This document shows positions 53,316-62,585 of a stretch of 64,000 nucleotides of DNA, piece by piece. The position numbers and the translations under genes were made by a program. The notes beneath the pieces were generated by a model, which was given only the letters and a program-made list of their open reading frames with translations, was not told the DNA's origin and searched no databases. Where the stretch lies: positions 868,001-932,000 of the forward strand of contig JADKAN010000001.1 in assembly GCA_016719225.1 (NCBI GenBank), in the 5' to 3' direction. Within the stretch, counting starts at the first letter, position 1. Every line of letters starts with the position of its first letter. The stretch is from Flavobacteriales bacterium (GTDB taxonomy: Bacteria; Bacteroidota; Bacteroidia; Flavobacteriales_F; PHOS-HE28).

Positions 53316-54343
53316 AGCGCTTTCTCGTTATCCAGACCGCCTTCCTCGGCGATGCCGTGCTGGCCACCAGCATCCTGGAAAAGCTGCACGCGCACTACCC
53401 GGATGCCGCCATCGACCTCGTGGTGCGCAAGGGCAATGACGGGCTGTTCACGAGGCATCCCTTCCTGCGGAAGCTGCACGTCTGGGACAAGCGCCAAGGC
53501 AAAACGCGCGCGCTCTTCAAGTTGATCGGCACGATCCGTAAGCAACGCTACGACCATGTGATCAACGCCCAGCGCTTCTTCAGCACCGGACTGATGACGG
53601 CGCTTTCCGGCGGAAAAGAGACCGTCGGCTACGACAAGAACCCGTTGAGCTTTCTCTTCTCAAGGAAGGTGGAGCACCAGATCCCGGAGCCGAAAGCACT
53701 CCGCGATCATCCGGTGAAAAGCGATGCGGTGATCATCCACGAAGTGGACCGATTGAATGATCTGATCGCGCATCTCACGGATGCATCGCGCCCCTTGCCG
53801 AAGCTCTACCCTTCTGCGGAAGATCGAGCGAACGTGGATCATCTGCTCACCTTTTCCTCGGATCGACCGATCCGCTACATCACCATCGCGCCCGCCTCCG
53901 TTTGGTTCACCAAGCAATGGCCGGCCGAAAAGTGGATCGAACTGATCAAGATCCTACCCAAGGACCAACGCGTACTGCTCATCGGCGGTCCCGGCGATGC
54001 GGCCCTGTGCGAGCGCATCGCCAAGGAAGCCGGCCGCGGCGAGATACTGGACGGCAAGCTTTCGCTCTTGGGCACCGCCGCGCTGATGGAAGGCGCCACC
54101 ATGAACTACGTGAACGACAGCGCGCCGCTGCACATCGCCAGCGCGATGAACGCACCGGTGACAGTGATCTTCTGCAGCACGGTGCCGGCCTTCGGTTTCG
54201 GGCCCTTGAACGCCAATGGTCGCATTGTGGAACGCTTGGAGCCGCTCTATTGCCGGCCCTGTGGACTGCATGGATACAAGACTTGTCCGGAAGGGCATTT
54301 CAAGTGTGCTTTGGACATCGAAGTAGCGCGGCTCACCGGGTGA
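53312..54343 (+). CDS. glycosyltransferase family 9 (heptosyltransferase-like)
   Basis: A 343-residue inner-membrane-peripheral GT-B enzyme. It begins MKRFLVIQTAFLGDAVLATS, the usual start of ADP-heptose:LPS transferases. TIAPASVWFTKQWPAEKWIEL and VNDSAPLHIASAMNAPVTVIF mark the donor-binding half. The C-terminus has a Cys-rich loop (CRPCGLHGYKTCPEGHF), also found in some GT9 members. It likely adds a heptose-type sugar to lipopolysaccharide core. The ATGA overlap places it in an operon with the CNNM and dapD genes. Confidence 0.92.
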   Translation: MKRFLVIQTAFLGDAVLATSILEKLHAHYPDAAIDLVVRKGNDGLFTRHPFLRKLHVWDKRQGKTRALFKLIGTIRKQRYDHVINAQRFFSTGLMTALSGGKETVGYDKNPLSFLFSRKVEHQIPEPKALRDHPVKSDAVIIHEVDRLNDLIAHLTDASRPLPKLYPSAEDRANVDHLLTFSSDRPIRYITIAPASVWFTKQWPAEKWIELIKILPKDQRVLLIGGPGDAALCERIAKEAGRGEILDGKLSLLGTAALMEGATMNYVNDSAPLHIASAMNAPVTVIFCSTVPAFGFGPLNANGRIVERLEPLYCRPCGLHGYKTCPEGHFKCALDIEVARLTG

Positions 54344-54444
54344 TGGCCTGCCCAACGCGGCACGCCGGGGCATGCTGAAATTGGAGATCCGGATAGCGCA
54401 AGTAGTACATTGCCTATCAAGTCAACCTTAAAACCCATTACATC

Positions 54445-54909
54445 ATGTCGCATCGCCTGAACAAGAAAACAGCAGTGATGGCCCTCATCGGAGGGGTGTT
54501 GATCGCTGGCACCTATGCCTTCAGTCCCGCCCCGGTCCCCGTGCAGCAAAAGGACCATGAGAACAACCTTCAAGTGCTTCCGAAGGATATCAGCCACGAT
54601 GAATTGATGCAGGTGATGCACAGCTACGAAGTGGCCCTCAACCTCGGTTGCGAGGACTGCCATGCGCCATCCGCCACCGAACCGGGCAAATTGGACTTCT
54701 CCGCGGACAGCAAAAAGAAGGCGATCGCCTTGGACATGATGAAAATGGTGCAAGAGATGAACACCACTTATTTCGATGTCAAGGGTGACTTCAAGGAGAA
54801 CTACCTCACCTCGGCATTCAAGGTAACGTGCATCACCTGCCATAACGGGCACGCCAAACCAGCCGACAGGATCTCTATTCCGATCCCCAAGGACTGGCCC
54901 GGGAAATAG
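54445..54909 (+). CDS. dihaem c-type cytochrome
   Basis: A 154-residue exported protein with an N-terminal helix (AVMALIGGVLIAGTYAF) and two CxxCH sites, GCEDCHA (about residue 69) and TCITCHNGH (about residue 133), separated by a helical segment (AIALDMMKMVQEMNTTYF). This resembles the short Bacteroidota c-type cytochromes related to the photosynthetic-reaction-centre cytochrome fold. It should pass electrons in the periplasm. No terminal oxidase gene is nearby; it appears monocistronic and converges with the deaminase. Confidence 0.85.
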   Translation: MSHRLNKKTAVMALIGGVLIAGTYAFSPAPVPVQQKDHENNLQVLPKDISHDELMQVMHSYEVALNLGCEDCHAPSATEPGKLDFSADSKKKAIALDMMKMVQEMNTTYFDVKGDFKENYLTSAFKVTCITCHNGHAKPADRISIPIPKDWPGK

Positions 54910-54927
54910 TGGGTCCGGGGGGGCGGG

Positions 54928-55359
54928 TCACTCCCCGATATCCTCGTTCCACAGCTCCGGTTCCGCGGCGATGAAGTCCTCCATCATCTTCACGCATTCC
55001 GGAAGGTCGAGGTCGATCACTTCCACCCCATGTTCTTCCATGAATTCCCGGGCGCCGGGGAAGGTGCGGCTTTCACCCACGACCACCTTGGGGATCTTGA
55101 ACTGTACGATGGTGCCCGCGCACATGTAGCACGGCATCAGCGTGGAGTAAATGGTGGTGCCCTTGTAGTTCCCGACGCGGCCTGCATTGTTCAGGCAATC
55201 CATCTCGCCATGGAGGATGGGGTTCTTTTCTTGCACCCGTTTGTTCCTGCCGCTGGCCACCAGTTTGCCATCGCGCACCAGCGCGGAACCGATGGGGATA
55301 CCGCCTTCCGCCAGCCCCTTGCGGGCCTCTTCGATGGCGGCTTTCATGAATTCGTCCAT
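54928..55359 (-). CDS. nucleoside/cytosine deaminase-family zinc enzyme
   Basis: A 143-residue cytidine-deaminase-fold enzyme. Zinc site HGEMDCLNNAGR (His and Glu) and the second pair in LMPCYMCAG are spaced as in CDA enzymes. The sequence is close to fungal-type cytosine deaminases and guanine or tRNA deaminases of similar length, so free base or nucleoside is the likely substrate. Start MDEFMK (55359) is preferred over an upstream extension (55431). It diverges from the CCA-adding enzyme. Confidence 0.88.
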   Translation of the reverse strand: MDEFMKAAIEEARKGLAEGGIPIGSALVRDGKLVASGRNKRVQEKNPILHGEMDCLNNAGRVGNYKGTTIYSTLMPCYMCAGTIVQFKIPKVVVGESRTFPGAREFMEEHGVEVIDLDLPECVKMMEDFIAAEPELWNEDIGE

Positions 55360-55437
55360 GTTGTTCGATCTTCGGTAAGCGCCTTCCGGATGCTCACGCC
55401 GTGCAAGTGTACCGGCTTTAAACCATTCCAACAGCCC

Positions 55438-55445
55438 TATTTTCG
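55438..55445 (+). promoter_or_regulatory. -7-like box TATTTTCG
   Basis: One mismatch from TAnnTTTG, 27 nt before GTG 55473 of the CCA-adding enzyme. Confidence 0.4.
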
Positions 55446-55472
55446 CGCCCCGTTCCCGGAACGCCTATCAAC

Positions 55473-56969
55473 GTGACCACCCAACGCGAACATACCGTGG
55501 ACCCGGAACGCCTCGCCGGCGTACTGGACCAGCCGCTGTTCCAAGCCGCTGAACGCGTGGCCGCACGCATGGGTACGAAGGCGTATGCGATAGGCGGTTA
55601 TGTGCGTGACCTGCTGCTCGGGCGCCCGTGCAAGGACATAGATATCGTTACCGAAGGCGACGGGATCGCTTACGCCGAGGCCGTAGCGAAAGAGCTCAAC
55701 GCAGGACATGTCCACGTCTTCAAGAATTTCGGGACGGCCATGTTCATGTACGGCGATGTCCAAGTGGAGTTCGTCGGCGCGCGCAAGGAGAGCTACAGCC
55801 GGGACAGCCGTAAACCCGAAGTGGCCCCCGGCACGATCCAGGACGATCAGGAGCGCCGCGACTTCACCATCAATGCGCTGGCGATCTCGCTCAACCCGGA
55901 GGACCGTGGCCGGTTGATCGACCCGTTCAATGGTGTCCGCGATCTGGAACATGGCATCATCCACACGCCGCTGGCGCCGGACATCACGTTCAGCGACGAC
56001 CCGCTGCGGATGTTGCGCGCCATCCGCTTCGCCACACAGCTGGGTTTCTTCATCGATGCGCCCACCTTCGAGGCCATCCAGCGTAATGCTGAGCGCTTGG
56101 ACATCATCAGTGCGGAACGCATCCATACCGAGCTGAACAAGATCATCCTTGCGAAAGTGCCCAGCATCGGTTTCAAGCTTTTGTTGAACAGCGGCCTGCT
56201 GGTCCGCTTCTTCCCGGAGATGATCGAGCTGCAAGGCGCCGAGGAGAAGCACGGCATCGGCCACAAGGACAACTTCTACCATACCCTGCAGGTGCTGGAT
56301 AATGTGGCGGAGAAGAGCAACGACCTCTGGTTGCGCTGGGCCGCGATCCTGCACGACATCGCCAAGCCGAAGACGAAGCGCTTCGAGGTCGGCCACGGTT
56401 GGACGTTCCACGGCCACGAGGACAAGGGCGCGCGGATGGTGCCGAGCATCTTCCGCCGCCTGAAACTGCCGCTGGACGAGCAGATGCGCTTCGTGAAGAA
56501 CCTCGTCGCGCTCCACCTCCGCCCTATCGCACTTACGAAGGACATCGTGACGGACAGCGCGGTCCGCCGCCTGCTCTTCGACGCCGGTGACGACATCGAT
56601 GCACTGATGATCCTGTGCCAAGCCGACATCACCAGCAAGAACGAAGCGAAGAAGAAGCGCTACCTCGCGAACTACGAATTGGTGCTGCTGAAGATGAAGG
56701 AGGTGGAGGAAAAGGACCACCTCCGCAATTTCCAGCCACCGATCACCGGCGAGGATATCATGCGCGCCTTCAACATAACCCCGTGCAAATTCATCGGTGA
56801 TATCAAGACGGTGATCAAGGATGCGATCCTGGACGGAAAAGTCCACAATAACAAGGCAGCGGCTTGGCCGGTAATGCTGGAAGAAGGCGCGAAACTGGGA
56901 TTGACGGTCGTGGACGGGATGGAGGTGCCGCCTGGTCCCGGGAAAACGGAGTATCGTGTAGGGTCTTGA
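55473..56969 (+). CDS. CCA tRNA nucleotidyltransferase with HD domain
   Basis: A 498-residue enzyme that adds or repairs the 3' CCA of tRNA. The nucleotidyltransferase head has AIGGYVRDLLLGRPCKDIDIV (GG motif and the DxD Asp pair), LNPEDRGRLIDPFNG, DITFSDDPLRMLRAIRFA and the neck AERIHTELNKI. A C-terminal HD phosphohydrolase domain (LHDIAKPKT, HGHEDKGARM, VALHLRP) follows. GTG 55473 is used as start because no closer ATG precedes the GG motif in frame. Confidence 0.93.
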   Translation: MTTQREHTVDPERLAGVLDQPLFQAAERVAARMGTKAYAIGGYVRDLLLGRPCKDIDIVTEGDGIAYAEAVAKELNAGHVHVFKNFGTAMFMYGDVQVEFVGARKESYSRDSRKPEVAPGTIQDDQERRDFTINALAISLNPEDRGRLIDPFNGVRDLEHGIIHTPLAPDITFSDDPLRMLRAIRFATQLGFFIDAPTFEAIQRNAERLDIISAERIHTELNKIILAKVPSIGFKLLLNSGLLVRFFPEMIELQGAEEKHGIGHKDNFYHTLQVLDNVAEKSNDLWLRWAAILHDIAKPKTKRFEVGHGWTFHGHEDKGARMVPSIFRRLKLPLDEQMRFVKNLVALHLRPIALTKDIVTDSAVRRLLFDAGDDIDALMILCQADITSKNEAKKKRYLANYELVLLKMKEVEEKDHLRNFQPPITGEDIMRAFNITPCKFIGDIKTVIKDAILDGKVHNNKAAAWPVMLEEGAKLGLTVVDGMEVPPGPGKTEYRVGS

Positions 56970-57070
56970 GCCCGATCCTCCTGTCAGCCATCACCAGCCA
57001 CAGAACACATCTCTGAACTCTCCGGCTAATTTCGCGTTCTCTACCAGCAACGCCCTCATCCCCGCATACC

Positions 57071-57622
57071 ATGCTCATCTACCGGTTCCGTGTATTGATC
57101 GACGACGATAGCGAGGCGTTCCGCGATATTGAGATCGGCTCGGGCCAAACCTTTCTGGAATTCCATCAAGCCATCAAGGAAGCCTTTGGTTTCAAAGGCG
57201 ATGAAATGGCGTGTTTTTATGTGAGCGACCCGGAATGGGGCAAAGGCACGGAGGTCCCCTTGGCGGACATGGGCTTTGCGGAGGAAGGCAAAGTGCCGCT
57301 CTTGATGCATGAAGTGGAGGTGGGCGACCACATCCGCGATGCGGACCAGCGCTTCGTTTACGCCTACGACTTCCTGCACATGTGGATGTTCCTGGTGGAG
57401 CGTATCGCCACCGGTGACCCCGATCCCGCCCTGACCTATCCACGCGTTTCCATGAGTGTGGGCAAAGCCCCGGATGAACAGTCCAGGACCGACCTGCTGG
57501 TGGAAGATCCGTTCGATTCAGCGGAGGCTGACGACAATGACCCCTACTCCGATGAGGATGGGGAGAACGATGACGACCTCTACGGAGGCAGTGTGGACGA
57601 CCTTGGCGAGGAATATCGATGA
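57071..57622 (+). CDS. plasmid pRiA4b ORF-3-like protein (IS1096 TnpR-like)
   Basis: A 183-residue soluble protein beginning MLIYRFRVLIDDDSEAFRDI, followed by TFLEFHQAIKEAFGFKGDEM and LMHEVEVGDHI, the fold of the pRiA4b ORF-3/TnpR-associated family. An acidic tail (SAEADDNDPYSDEDGENDDD) is typical of Bacteroidota members. Despite the name no transposon features surround it. It overlaps miaA by 4 nt (ATGA). TAATTTCG at 57027-57034 resembles a promoter box. Confidence 0.8.
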   Translation: MLIYRFRVLIDDDSEAFRDIEIGSGQTFLEFHQAIKEAFGFKGDEMACFYVSDPEWGKGTEVPLADMGFAEEGKVPLLMHEVEVGDHIRDADQRFVYAYDFLHMWMFLVERIATGDPDPALTYPRVSMSVGKAPDEQSRTDLLVEDPFDSAEADDNDPYSDEDGENDDDLYGGSVDDLGEEYR

Positions 57623-58530
57623 GCACCAACGGCCTGCTGGTCGTGATCGGCGGACCGACGGCGAGCGGTAAGACCAGAGTGGCGGCCAGTGCAGCACAGC
57701 ACTTCGGCACCGAAGTGATCAGCGGGGATTCACGGCAGTTCTACCATGCCATGCGCATCGGCACGGCACGGCCTGCGGAAGAGGAAATGCTGGGCGTAAA
57801 GCACCATTTTATCGGCCATCTGGCGCTGAACGAGACCTGTAGTGCGGGAGAGTTTGCCCGGCAGGCTGAGCCCGTTCTGCAGGTGTTGCTCGCCATGCAC
57901 GGGATCGCGGTCCTCGTGGGCGGCAGTGGCCTCTACCTCGATGCCCTTTGCAATGGCCTTGATCCCATGCCGATCGTGGATCATGCTGTGCGGGAGAAAC
58001 TGCAGCATCGCTTCCAACAACACGGCATGCAGGATCTGCTCACCGAACTGGACCGCTTGGATCCCGCGATCTCGCAGGTGATCGACCGGAACAATCCGCA
58101 ACGCGTGATCCGCGCCTTGGAGGTCTGCTTGGTCAGTGGCACTCCCTTCAGTGCCCAGCACAGTGGGCATCGCCACCGCAGCGATATCCGGGTCTTACGC
58201 ATCGCGATGGACGTGCCCCGTGCGGACCTTTATGCGAGCATCGATGCCCGCGTGGACCGAATGATCGCAGATGGCCTTGAGCAAGAAGCACGCTCCCTCC
58301 TGCCCTACCATGAGTTGAACGCACTGCGAACCGTGGGCTATCGGGAAATGTTCGAATACTTCGATGGCCGGCTCGGGCGCGAGGAGGCGATCGAGCGGAT
58401 CAAGCAGCATACACGCAATTACGCCAAGCGGCAGATCACCTGGCTCCGGCGGGAAAAGAGCTGGCAATGGATGAGCCCCTCGGATCTCCCGAGCATCTTC
58501 ACGGCTATCGAGCAGGAGAAACCCGCTTAG
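57619..58530 (+). CDS. miaA: tRNA dimethylallyltransferase
   Basis: A 303-residue enzyme transferring dimethylallyl to A37 of tRNAs reading U-starting codons. The P-loop is GGPTASGKTRVA, the substrate-binding site SGDSRQFYHAMRIGTARP, and further family segments are VGGSGLYLDAL, NPQRVIRALEV, YASIDARVDRMIADGL and TVGYREMFEYFDG. It overlaps the pRiA4b-like gene by 4 nt, so the two are co-translated. Confidence 0.95.
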   Translation: MSTNGLLVVIGGPTASGKTRVAASAAQHFGTEVISGDSRQFYHAMRIGTARPAEEEMLGVKHHFIGHLALNETCSAGEFARQAEPVLQVLLAMHGIAVLVGGSGLYLDALCNGLDPMPIVDHAVREKLQHRFQQHGMQDLLTELDRLDPAISQVIDRNNPQRVIRALEVCLVSGTPFSAQHSGHRHRSDIRVLRIAMDVPRADLYASIDARVDRMIADGLEQEARSLLPYHELNALRTVGYREMFEYFDGRLGREEAIERIKQHTRNYAKRQITWLRREKSWQWMSPSDLPSIFTAIEQEKPA

Positions 58531-58583
58531 TTTAGGCCAGGCATTCTCGCTGTATCCGGTGGCAACGGTGAGGAGCTTTCCGC

Positions 58584-60134
58584 ATGAACGAACAACCCGT
58601 GTCCCTGGCGCAAAGGTCCTTTTTGCCACTGTTGGCGTTGGGCATCCTGGACCGCCTTTACCTACTGCTTGTCTTCGGCTTCAAATACGTGGGCGATGAT
58701 GATGGCGTGATCTGGACCGCCGCGGTGGACTATGGTCATGGCCTTTTCAGGGAACCCTATTTCTATGGTCAGGATTATGCCTTCATGTTGGAGGCATTGG
58801 TCGCTGCACCGTTCACACACTTGGGCATGCCCTTTTACATCCTGATGCCAACAGTGACCTCGCTTTTGGCCCTGTCCCCTTTCTGGTCCTTCGCCTTTTG
58901 GCACCGCAAGCACCAACGCCCGGTGGCTGCATTGGTATTCCTTGCAATGCCCGTGTTATTGCCATTGGAATATGGCATGATGACAACGATAACACGATGC
59001 TTCATCTCGGGCATCGCGCCGCTCGCGTTTCTGCCTTGGATAACGGACATGCGAAGCGATAAGGCACGGCTTCTACTCTTCGGCTTGGTGGGTTCGGCCG
59101 CTGCGTTCATCAATCCGAACAGCCTGATCTTCAGTCTCGCGTTCGTCGTTTGGAGCGTGATGGACGCATCAAATAAAAAGCAAGCGGTGGCGTGGACCTG
59201 GTTGGGAATGCTTCCTTTCACCGCCGCTTACTTAGCTGCACAGTCTTACTGTCGTACCCATCCGGAACGCATGGTCCATGTGGTGAACGATTGGCGTATG
59301 ACCTTCCATCCGGGTGAGCTGATACCGGAGAGCCTCGGCATGCTCAACCTCCACTTTGCATGGCTCTTCCCACTTCTCCCGACCATGGGCGGTCTAGCTT
59401 TTGCTTTGCTCATCGCCTTATCGGCATGGAACTTCCGGAGAGGTGATGGATCGCGCGGCCTGGCCTTATCGGCGGCGGTCGTAATGATCATCGTCTCGTT
59501 CGCCTTCCCCAAGACCCACGATGGCACCGACAGTGTCTTTTACTCCTATAGCCGCATGTACCTCGCATTGCCCTTGTTGCTTTGCTGGGGTTCCGGTCCA
59601 TTGATAATGAGCCTGAGGGCAGCAAATTGGTCCACGTTGATCTTGCTCTGCGGAAGTGTTTTGGCTGTGGTGATCAAGCTGGACCGCACGGCTGAATTCG
59701 TCAAAATGCCAATTGCGTCTGAAGTTCCAGTGCTTGAGTTACCCGTGGAGCTACTGATCGCTGATGCAGCAAACCTCCGCTTGTTGAAGGAACAGTACCA
59801 TGTGGACCTCATCGTTGGTAATTCACAGTGGGATGACAACATCAAGGCCCGTTTCCGGGGCTACATCGATCCGATCCTCGAACCCGCCCTGACGCCCCTC
59901 TATGTACAAGGTGATCGGCGCTATTGGCAACGTGGAACTTACGCGCCCATGATCGCTCCCACGCTCTTGGTAATGGGTGGTGACAGTGCGCGATGGGCTT
60001 CGTGGTCCGCTCGGGAGGAATACATTCTGGATGTTTCCGATGAACGCTTCGGCCCGTTGCATGTGATCCGTGGCAATACGGAACGGACCGACAGTCTTTT
60101 GGAGCGCTTTTCGCGCATGCCAGGACACGAGTAG
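58584..60134 (+). CDS. GT-C-like integral membrane protein
   Basis: A 516-residue protein with about ten membrane helices. The first periplasmic loop has FKYVGDDDGVIWTAAVD, a D-rich motif at the position of the catalytic acid in GT-C glycosyltransferases, and helices such as LPLLALGILDRLYLLLVFG and LLLFGLVGSAAAFINPNSL. The last 140 residues are soluble and periplasmic (ADAANLRLLKEQYHVDLIVG). The layout suggests a transferase using polyprenyl-linked sugar; no donor genes lie next to it. A likely start is 54 nt after miaA, so it may be in that operon. Confidence 0.75.
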   Translation: MNEQPVSLAQRSFLPLLALGILDRLYLLLVFGFKYVGDDDGVIWTAAVDYGHGLFREPYFYGQDYAFMLEALVAAPFTHLGMPFYILMPTVTSLLALSPFWSFAFWHRKHQRPVAALVFLAMPVLLPLEYGMMTTITRCFISGIAPLAFLPWITDMRSDKARLLLFGLVGSAAAFINPNSLIFSLAFVVWSVMDASNKKQAVAWTWLGMLPFTAAYLAAQSYCRTHPERMVHVVNDWRMTFHPGELIPESLGMLNLHFAWLFPLLPTMGGLAFALLIALSAWNFRRGDGSRGLALSAAVVMIIVSFAFPKTHDGTDSVFYSYSRMYLALPLLLCWGSGPLIMSLRAANWSTLILLCGSVLAVVIKLDRTAEFVKMPIASEVPVLELPVELLIADAANLRLLKEQYHVDLIVGNSQWDDNIKARFRGYIDPILEPALTPLYVQGDRRYWQRGTYAPMIAPTLLVMGGDSARWASWSAREEYILDVSDERFGPLHVIRGNTERTDSLLERFSRMPGHE

Positions 60135-60167
60135 ACCCGTTCACGGGAAAACATTCTTCCCCCGTCC

Positions 60168-61445
60168 TTAGACCTCCAGTCCCAGCAAAAGCACGTCGTC
60201 CACTTGGGGGTGATCGCCGCGCCATTGCACGAAGGCCGAGTCCATGGCCCTGCTTTGCTCCTCCATTGTGCCACTTCCCGTGGCTTTCAGCGCCTCACGC
60301 AACATGGCACTCTTGAATTTCTTGCCCTGGGTTCCACCGAACTGATCGGCAAAGCCATCGCTGGCCATGTAGAGCCGGTCACCGGCGGCGAGTTGGAGCA
60401 CGTGCTTTGCATAGGGACGCACCTTGCCATCGTGATAGGCCAGGGGGATGCGTTCGCCCTTTAGGACCTCCAGCTCTTTCGCCCCCTTCCGGAGGATGTG
60501 GAGCGGACATAACGAGCCAGCATATTCAGCAATGCCGGTGCCGGGCTCCCAAACGAGCAAGGCGATGGTCATCCCATCCCGGATCCGCCCTTCCTCTCCT
60601 TGGTGCGCAAGTGTCCGCAGCAGTTCAGTGCGCAACTCCGATAGTACCATCTCCGGTGCGATCACTCCGCGACCCACCACCTGTTGCAACAACGCGATAC
60701 CCGTCATGCTGAGAAGTGCGCCCGGAACGCCATGTCCTGTGCAATCCGCCACCGCCAGCACCACCTTTTCACCCACACGTGCGCTCCAGTAGAAATCACC
60801 GCTAACGATGTCACGCGGCCGGTTTATTACGAACGCATCGGCGAAGGAGGCCCGCAGTTCGCCCAGCGAAGGCAACATGCCCATTTGGATGCCCTGCGCA
60901 TACCGTAGGCTGCTTAACATGTCCTTGTTCTGCTGCTCCACCAGCGCATTCTTCTCAGCCACCTCTATTTGAAGACGCAGGCGCTCCCTGATGTCCCGCG
61001 CCTGTATCACCACGGCCGGCCTCCCTTGGAACTCGGTCACTTTCCCGCTGCATTCCACGGGCAAGCGTTCCCCTTTATCGTTGCGGAAAGGAATATCATC
61101 ATACACCATTCCGCCGCTTGCCCAAACATCCGCGATGCGCTCCGCACTGCGGTGGAGGTCCTCAGGGAAGTGCAGGTCGAACACGGTCATTCCCTGCAAG
61201 ATCTCCACCGGCCGGCCGAGCATGACGGCGGCGCTGGGATTGGCGTGGTGGATCCTGCCACTGACGAAGTCCAGAACGAAGATCGCGTCATTCGCTTGGT
61301 CAATGATCCGCTCGATACCGGCACGCTTCCGCTGTTCCTGTTCCAACTTCGAGCGCAGAGTGTTGTAGGCGAATACCAAGGCCACCGCGCACAGCATTGA
61401 TACAGCCAGTGCAAACCAGACCAGCAGGTTCAGGCCGCCTTCCAT
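60168..61445 (-). CDS. PAS-domain protein with SpoIIE/PP2C-type phosphatase
   Basis: A 425-residue signalling protein. One N-terminal helix (LLVWFALAVSMLCAVALVFAY) is followed by a PAS domain (IIDQANDAIFVLDFVSGRI to IQARDI) and a short coiled coil. The SpoIIE-like serine phosphatase has ADCTGHGVPGALLSMTG, RDGMTIALLVWE, LYMASDGFADQFGG and VDDVLLLGLE, with metal-binding Asp positions present. It likely dephosphorylates a regulator such as an anti-sigma antagonist, none of which is encoded in the window. It overlaps the preceding redoxin gene by 16 nt and is surely co-translated with it. Confidence 0.9.
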   Translation of the reverse strand: MEGGLNLLVWFALAVSMLCAVALVFAYNTLRSKLEQEQRKRAGIERIIDQANDAIFVLDFVSGRIHHANPSAAVMLGRPVEILQGMTVFDLHFPEDLHRSAERIADVWASGGMVYDDIPFRNDKGERLPVECSGKVTEFQGRPAVVIQARDIRERLRLQIEVAEKNALVEQQNKDMLSSLRYAQGIQMGMLPSLGELRASFADAFVINRPRDIVSGDFYWSARVGEKVVLAVADCTGHGVPGALLSMTGIALLQQVVGRGVIAPEMVLSELRTELLRTLAHQGEEGRIRDGMTIALLVWEPGTGIAEYAGSLCPLHILRKGAKELEVLKGERIPLAYHDGKVRPYAKHVLQLAAGDRLYMASDGFADQFGGTQGKKFKSAMLREALKATGSGTMEEQSRAMDSAFVQWRGDHPQVDDVLLLGLEV

Positions 61446-62440
61446 GAGTATGCTTCCACTGCGGGAAGCGCATCCAGCACACCAAAGATCAGCGTGGGGT
61501 CAAGGAATTCGCCTACTTGGTCCGGGCGCGAGACATAGCGCACCACCCCATCGATGTCCACCAGGAAGGAGGCGGGCAGCGGGATGCCCTCCTCATAATC
61601 CAAGCCTGATTCGAGGATCGGGTTCGAATAGATCACGCCGTAGCGTTGCGAGGTGCGCTGGCCTTGGTCCGAGAGCAATTTGTAGCCCACACCGATGCGT
61701 TCCACCATGTCCTTGTTCACATCAATGCTGTCCGGGCCGATACCCAGCACATGGACGCCACGTGCCATGAAGCGCTCCCTGTTACGCTCGTAGGTGCGCA
61801 GAAGGATGTGGCAGCCGGGGCACCAATCGCCTCGGACGAAGATCAAGAGAACGGGGTGCTTGCCGATGTAGCTGGACAAACGGACCCCCGCGCCTGTCTG
61901 GTCGGGCAATTCGAAGTCCGGGGCGTCATGGCCCGGATGGATGCGATAGCCACCCTTGGCCTGGCGCCGCAGTAGACGGCCGTCCTGCACATAGAGCACC
62001 GTGAGCCCTATGGCGAACAACAGGGATGGCACGGGAAGAACCACCGACTGCCATCCGATGCCGGGGCGCAAAGCGTTCATTACATAGAGCCCGATAGCGA
62101 TGATCATCAACGTTGGCTCCATCCAAGTATGGTTCACATAGGTGAAGACCTGCATCTTGGCCTGTCGGAGGGTAGTGGCCAGAACGGCCGCGGTCAGGAT
62201 CAAGGTCATCACGGGAAAGCCCGTGCCCTGTAGGTCCAACAGTAACCCAAGCAGAGCGCCGGCAAGGGTCATCAGCCCGAACTGGAAGCGCGACGTGTAT
62301 TTGACGAATTCCACCATGGCCCCCCAATACGCGAAAGCGATGAGCACCGGTGCGGCTTCGGGTAACAGAAAGATCGCGGCCGACCCTGTGATGAACAATA
62401 ACGCACCTAGCGTCGTGAAGGGATGTATGCGATTCTTCAT
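61430..62440 (-). CDS. membrane-anchored redoxin (AhpC/TSA-like)
   Basis: A 336-residue protein: five membrane helices in residues 8-150 (LGALLFITGSAAIFLLP, GLMTLAGALLGLLLDL, TLILTAAVLATTL, PTLMIIAIGLYVMNAL, SLLFAIGLTVLYVQ), then a thioredoxin-fold redoxin domain with FVRGDWCPGCHILLR. The CPGC pair is of thiol-disulfide or peroxiredoxin-like type, with PDSIDVNKDMVE and PASFLVDIDGVVRYV later. It probably faces the cytoplasm or periplasm depending on helix number, which I cannot fix. The 16-nt overlap with a PAS-SpoIIE phosphatase gene suggests the redox domain and phosphatase act together. Confidence 0.85.
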   Translation of the reverse strand: MKNRIHPFTTLGALLFITGSAAIFLLPEAAPVLIAFAYWGAMVEFVKYTSRFQFGLMTLAGALLGLLLDLQGTGFPVMTLILTAAVLATTLRQAKMQVFTYVNHTWMEPTLMIIAIGLYVMNALRPGIGWQSVVLPVPSLLFAIGLTVLYVQDGRLLRRQAKGGYRIHPGHDAPDFELPDQTGAGVRLSSYIGKHPVLLIFVRGDWCPGCHILLRTYERNRERFMARGVHVLGIGPDSIDVNKDMVERIGVGYKLLSDQGQRTSQRYGVIYSNPILESGLDYEEGIPLPASFLVDIDGVVRYVSRPDQVGEFLDPTLIFGVLDALPAVEAYSWKAA

Positions 62441-62585
62441 GCGTTGCAGCGGGGATACGGCATGCTTCTACGGCACCGCGGCCGATGGGTTCGCGGTTGG
62501 CCGCGGAAGCGGACCAAGCGCTGATCTTACCTTGCGGCCCCATTCATCCGGCAGGCCCGTTCAGCCGTCGGATCTAGCGGAACCC

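Noticed and set aside
57071..57622. Mobile element because of the TnpR-like family name
   Set aside because: No inverted repeats, transposase or composition change; the gene is coupled to miaA.
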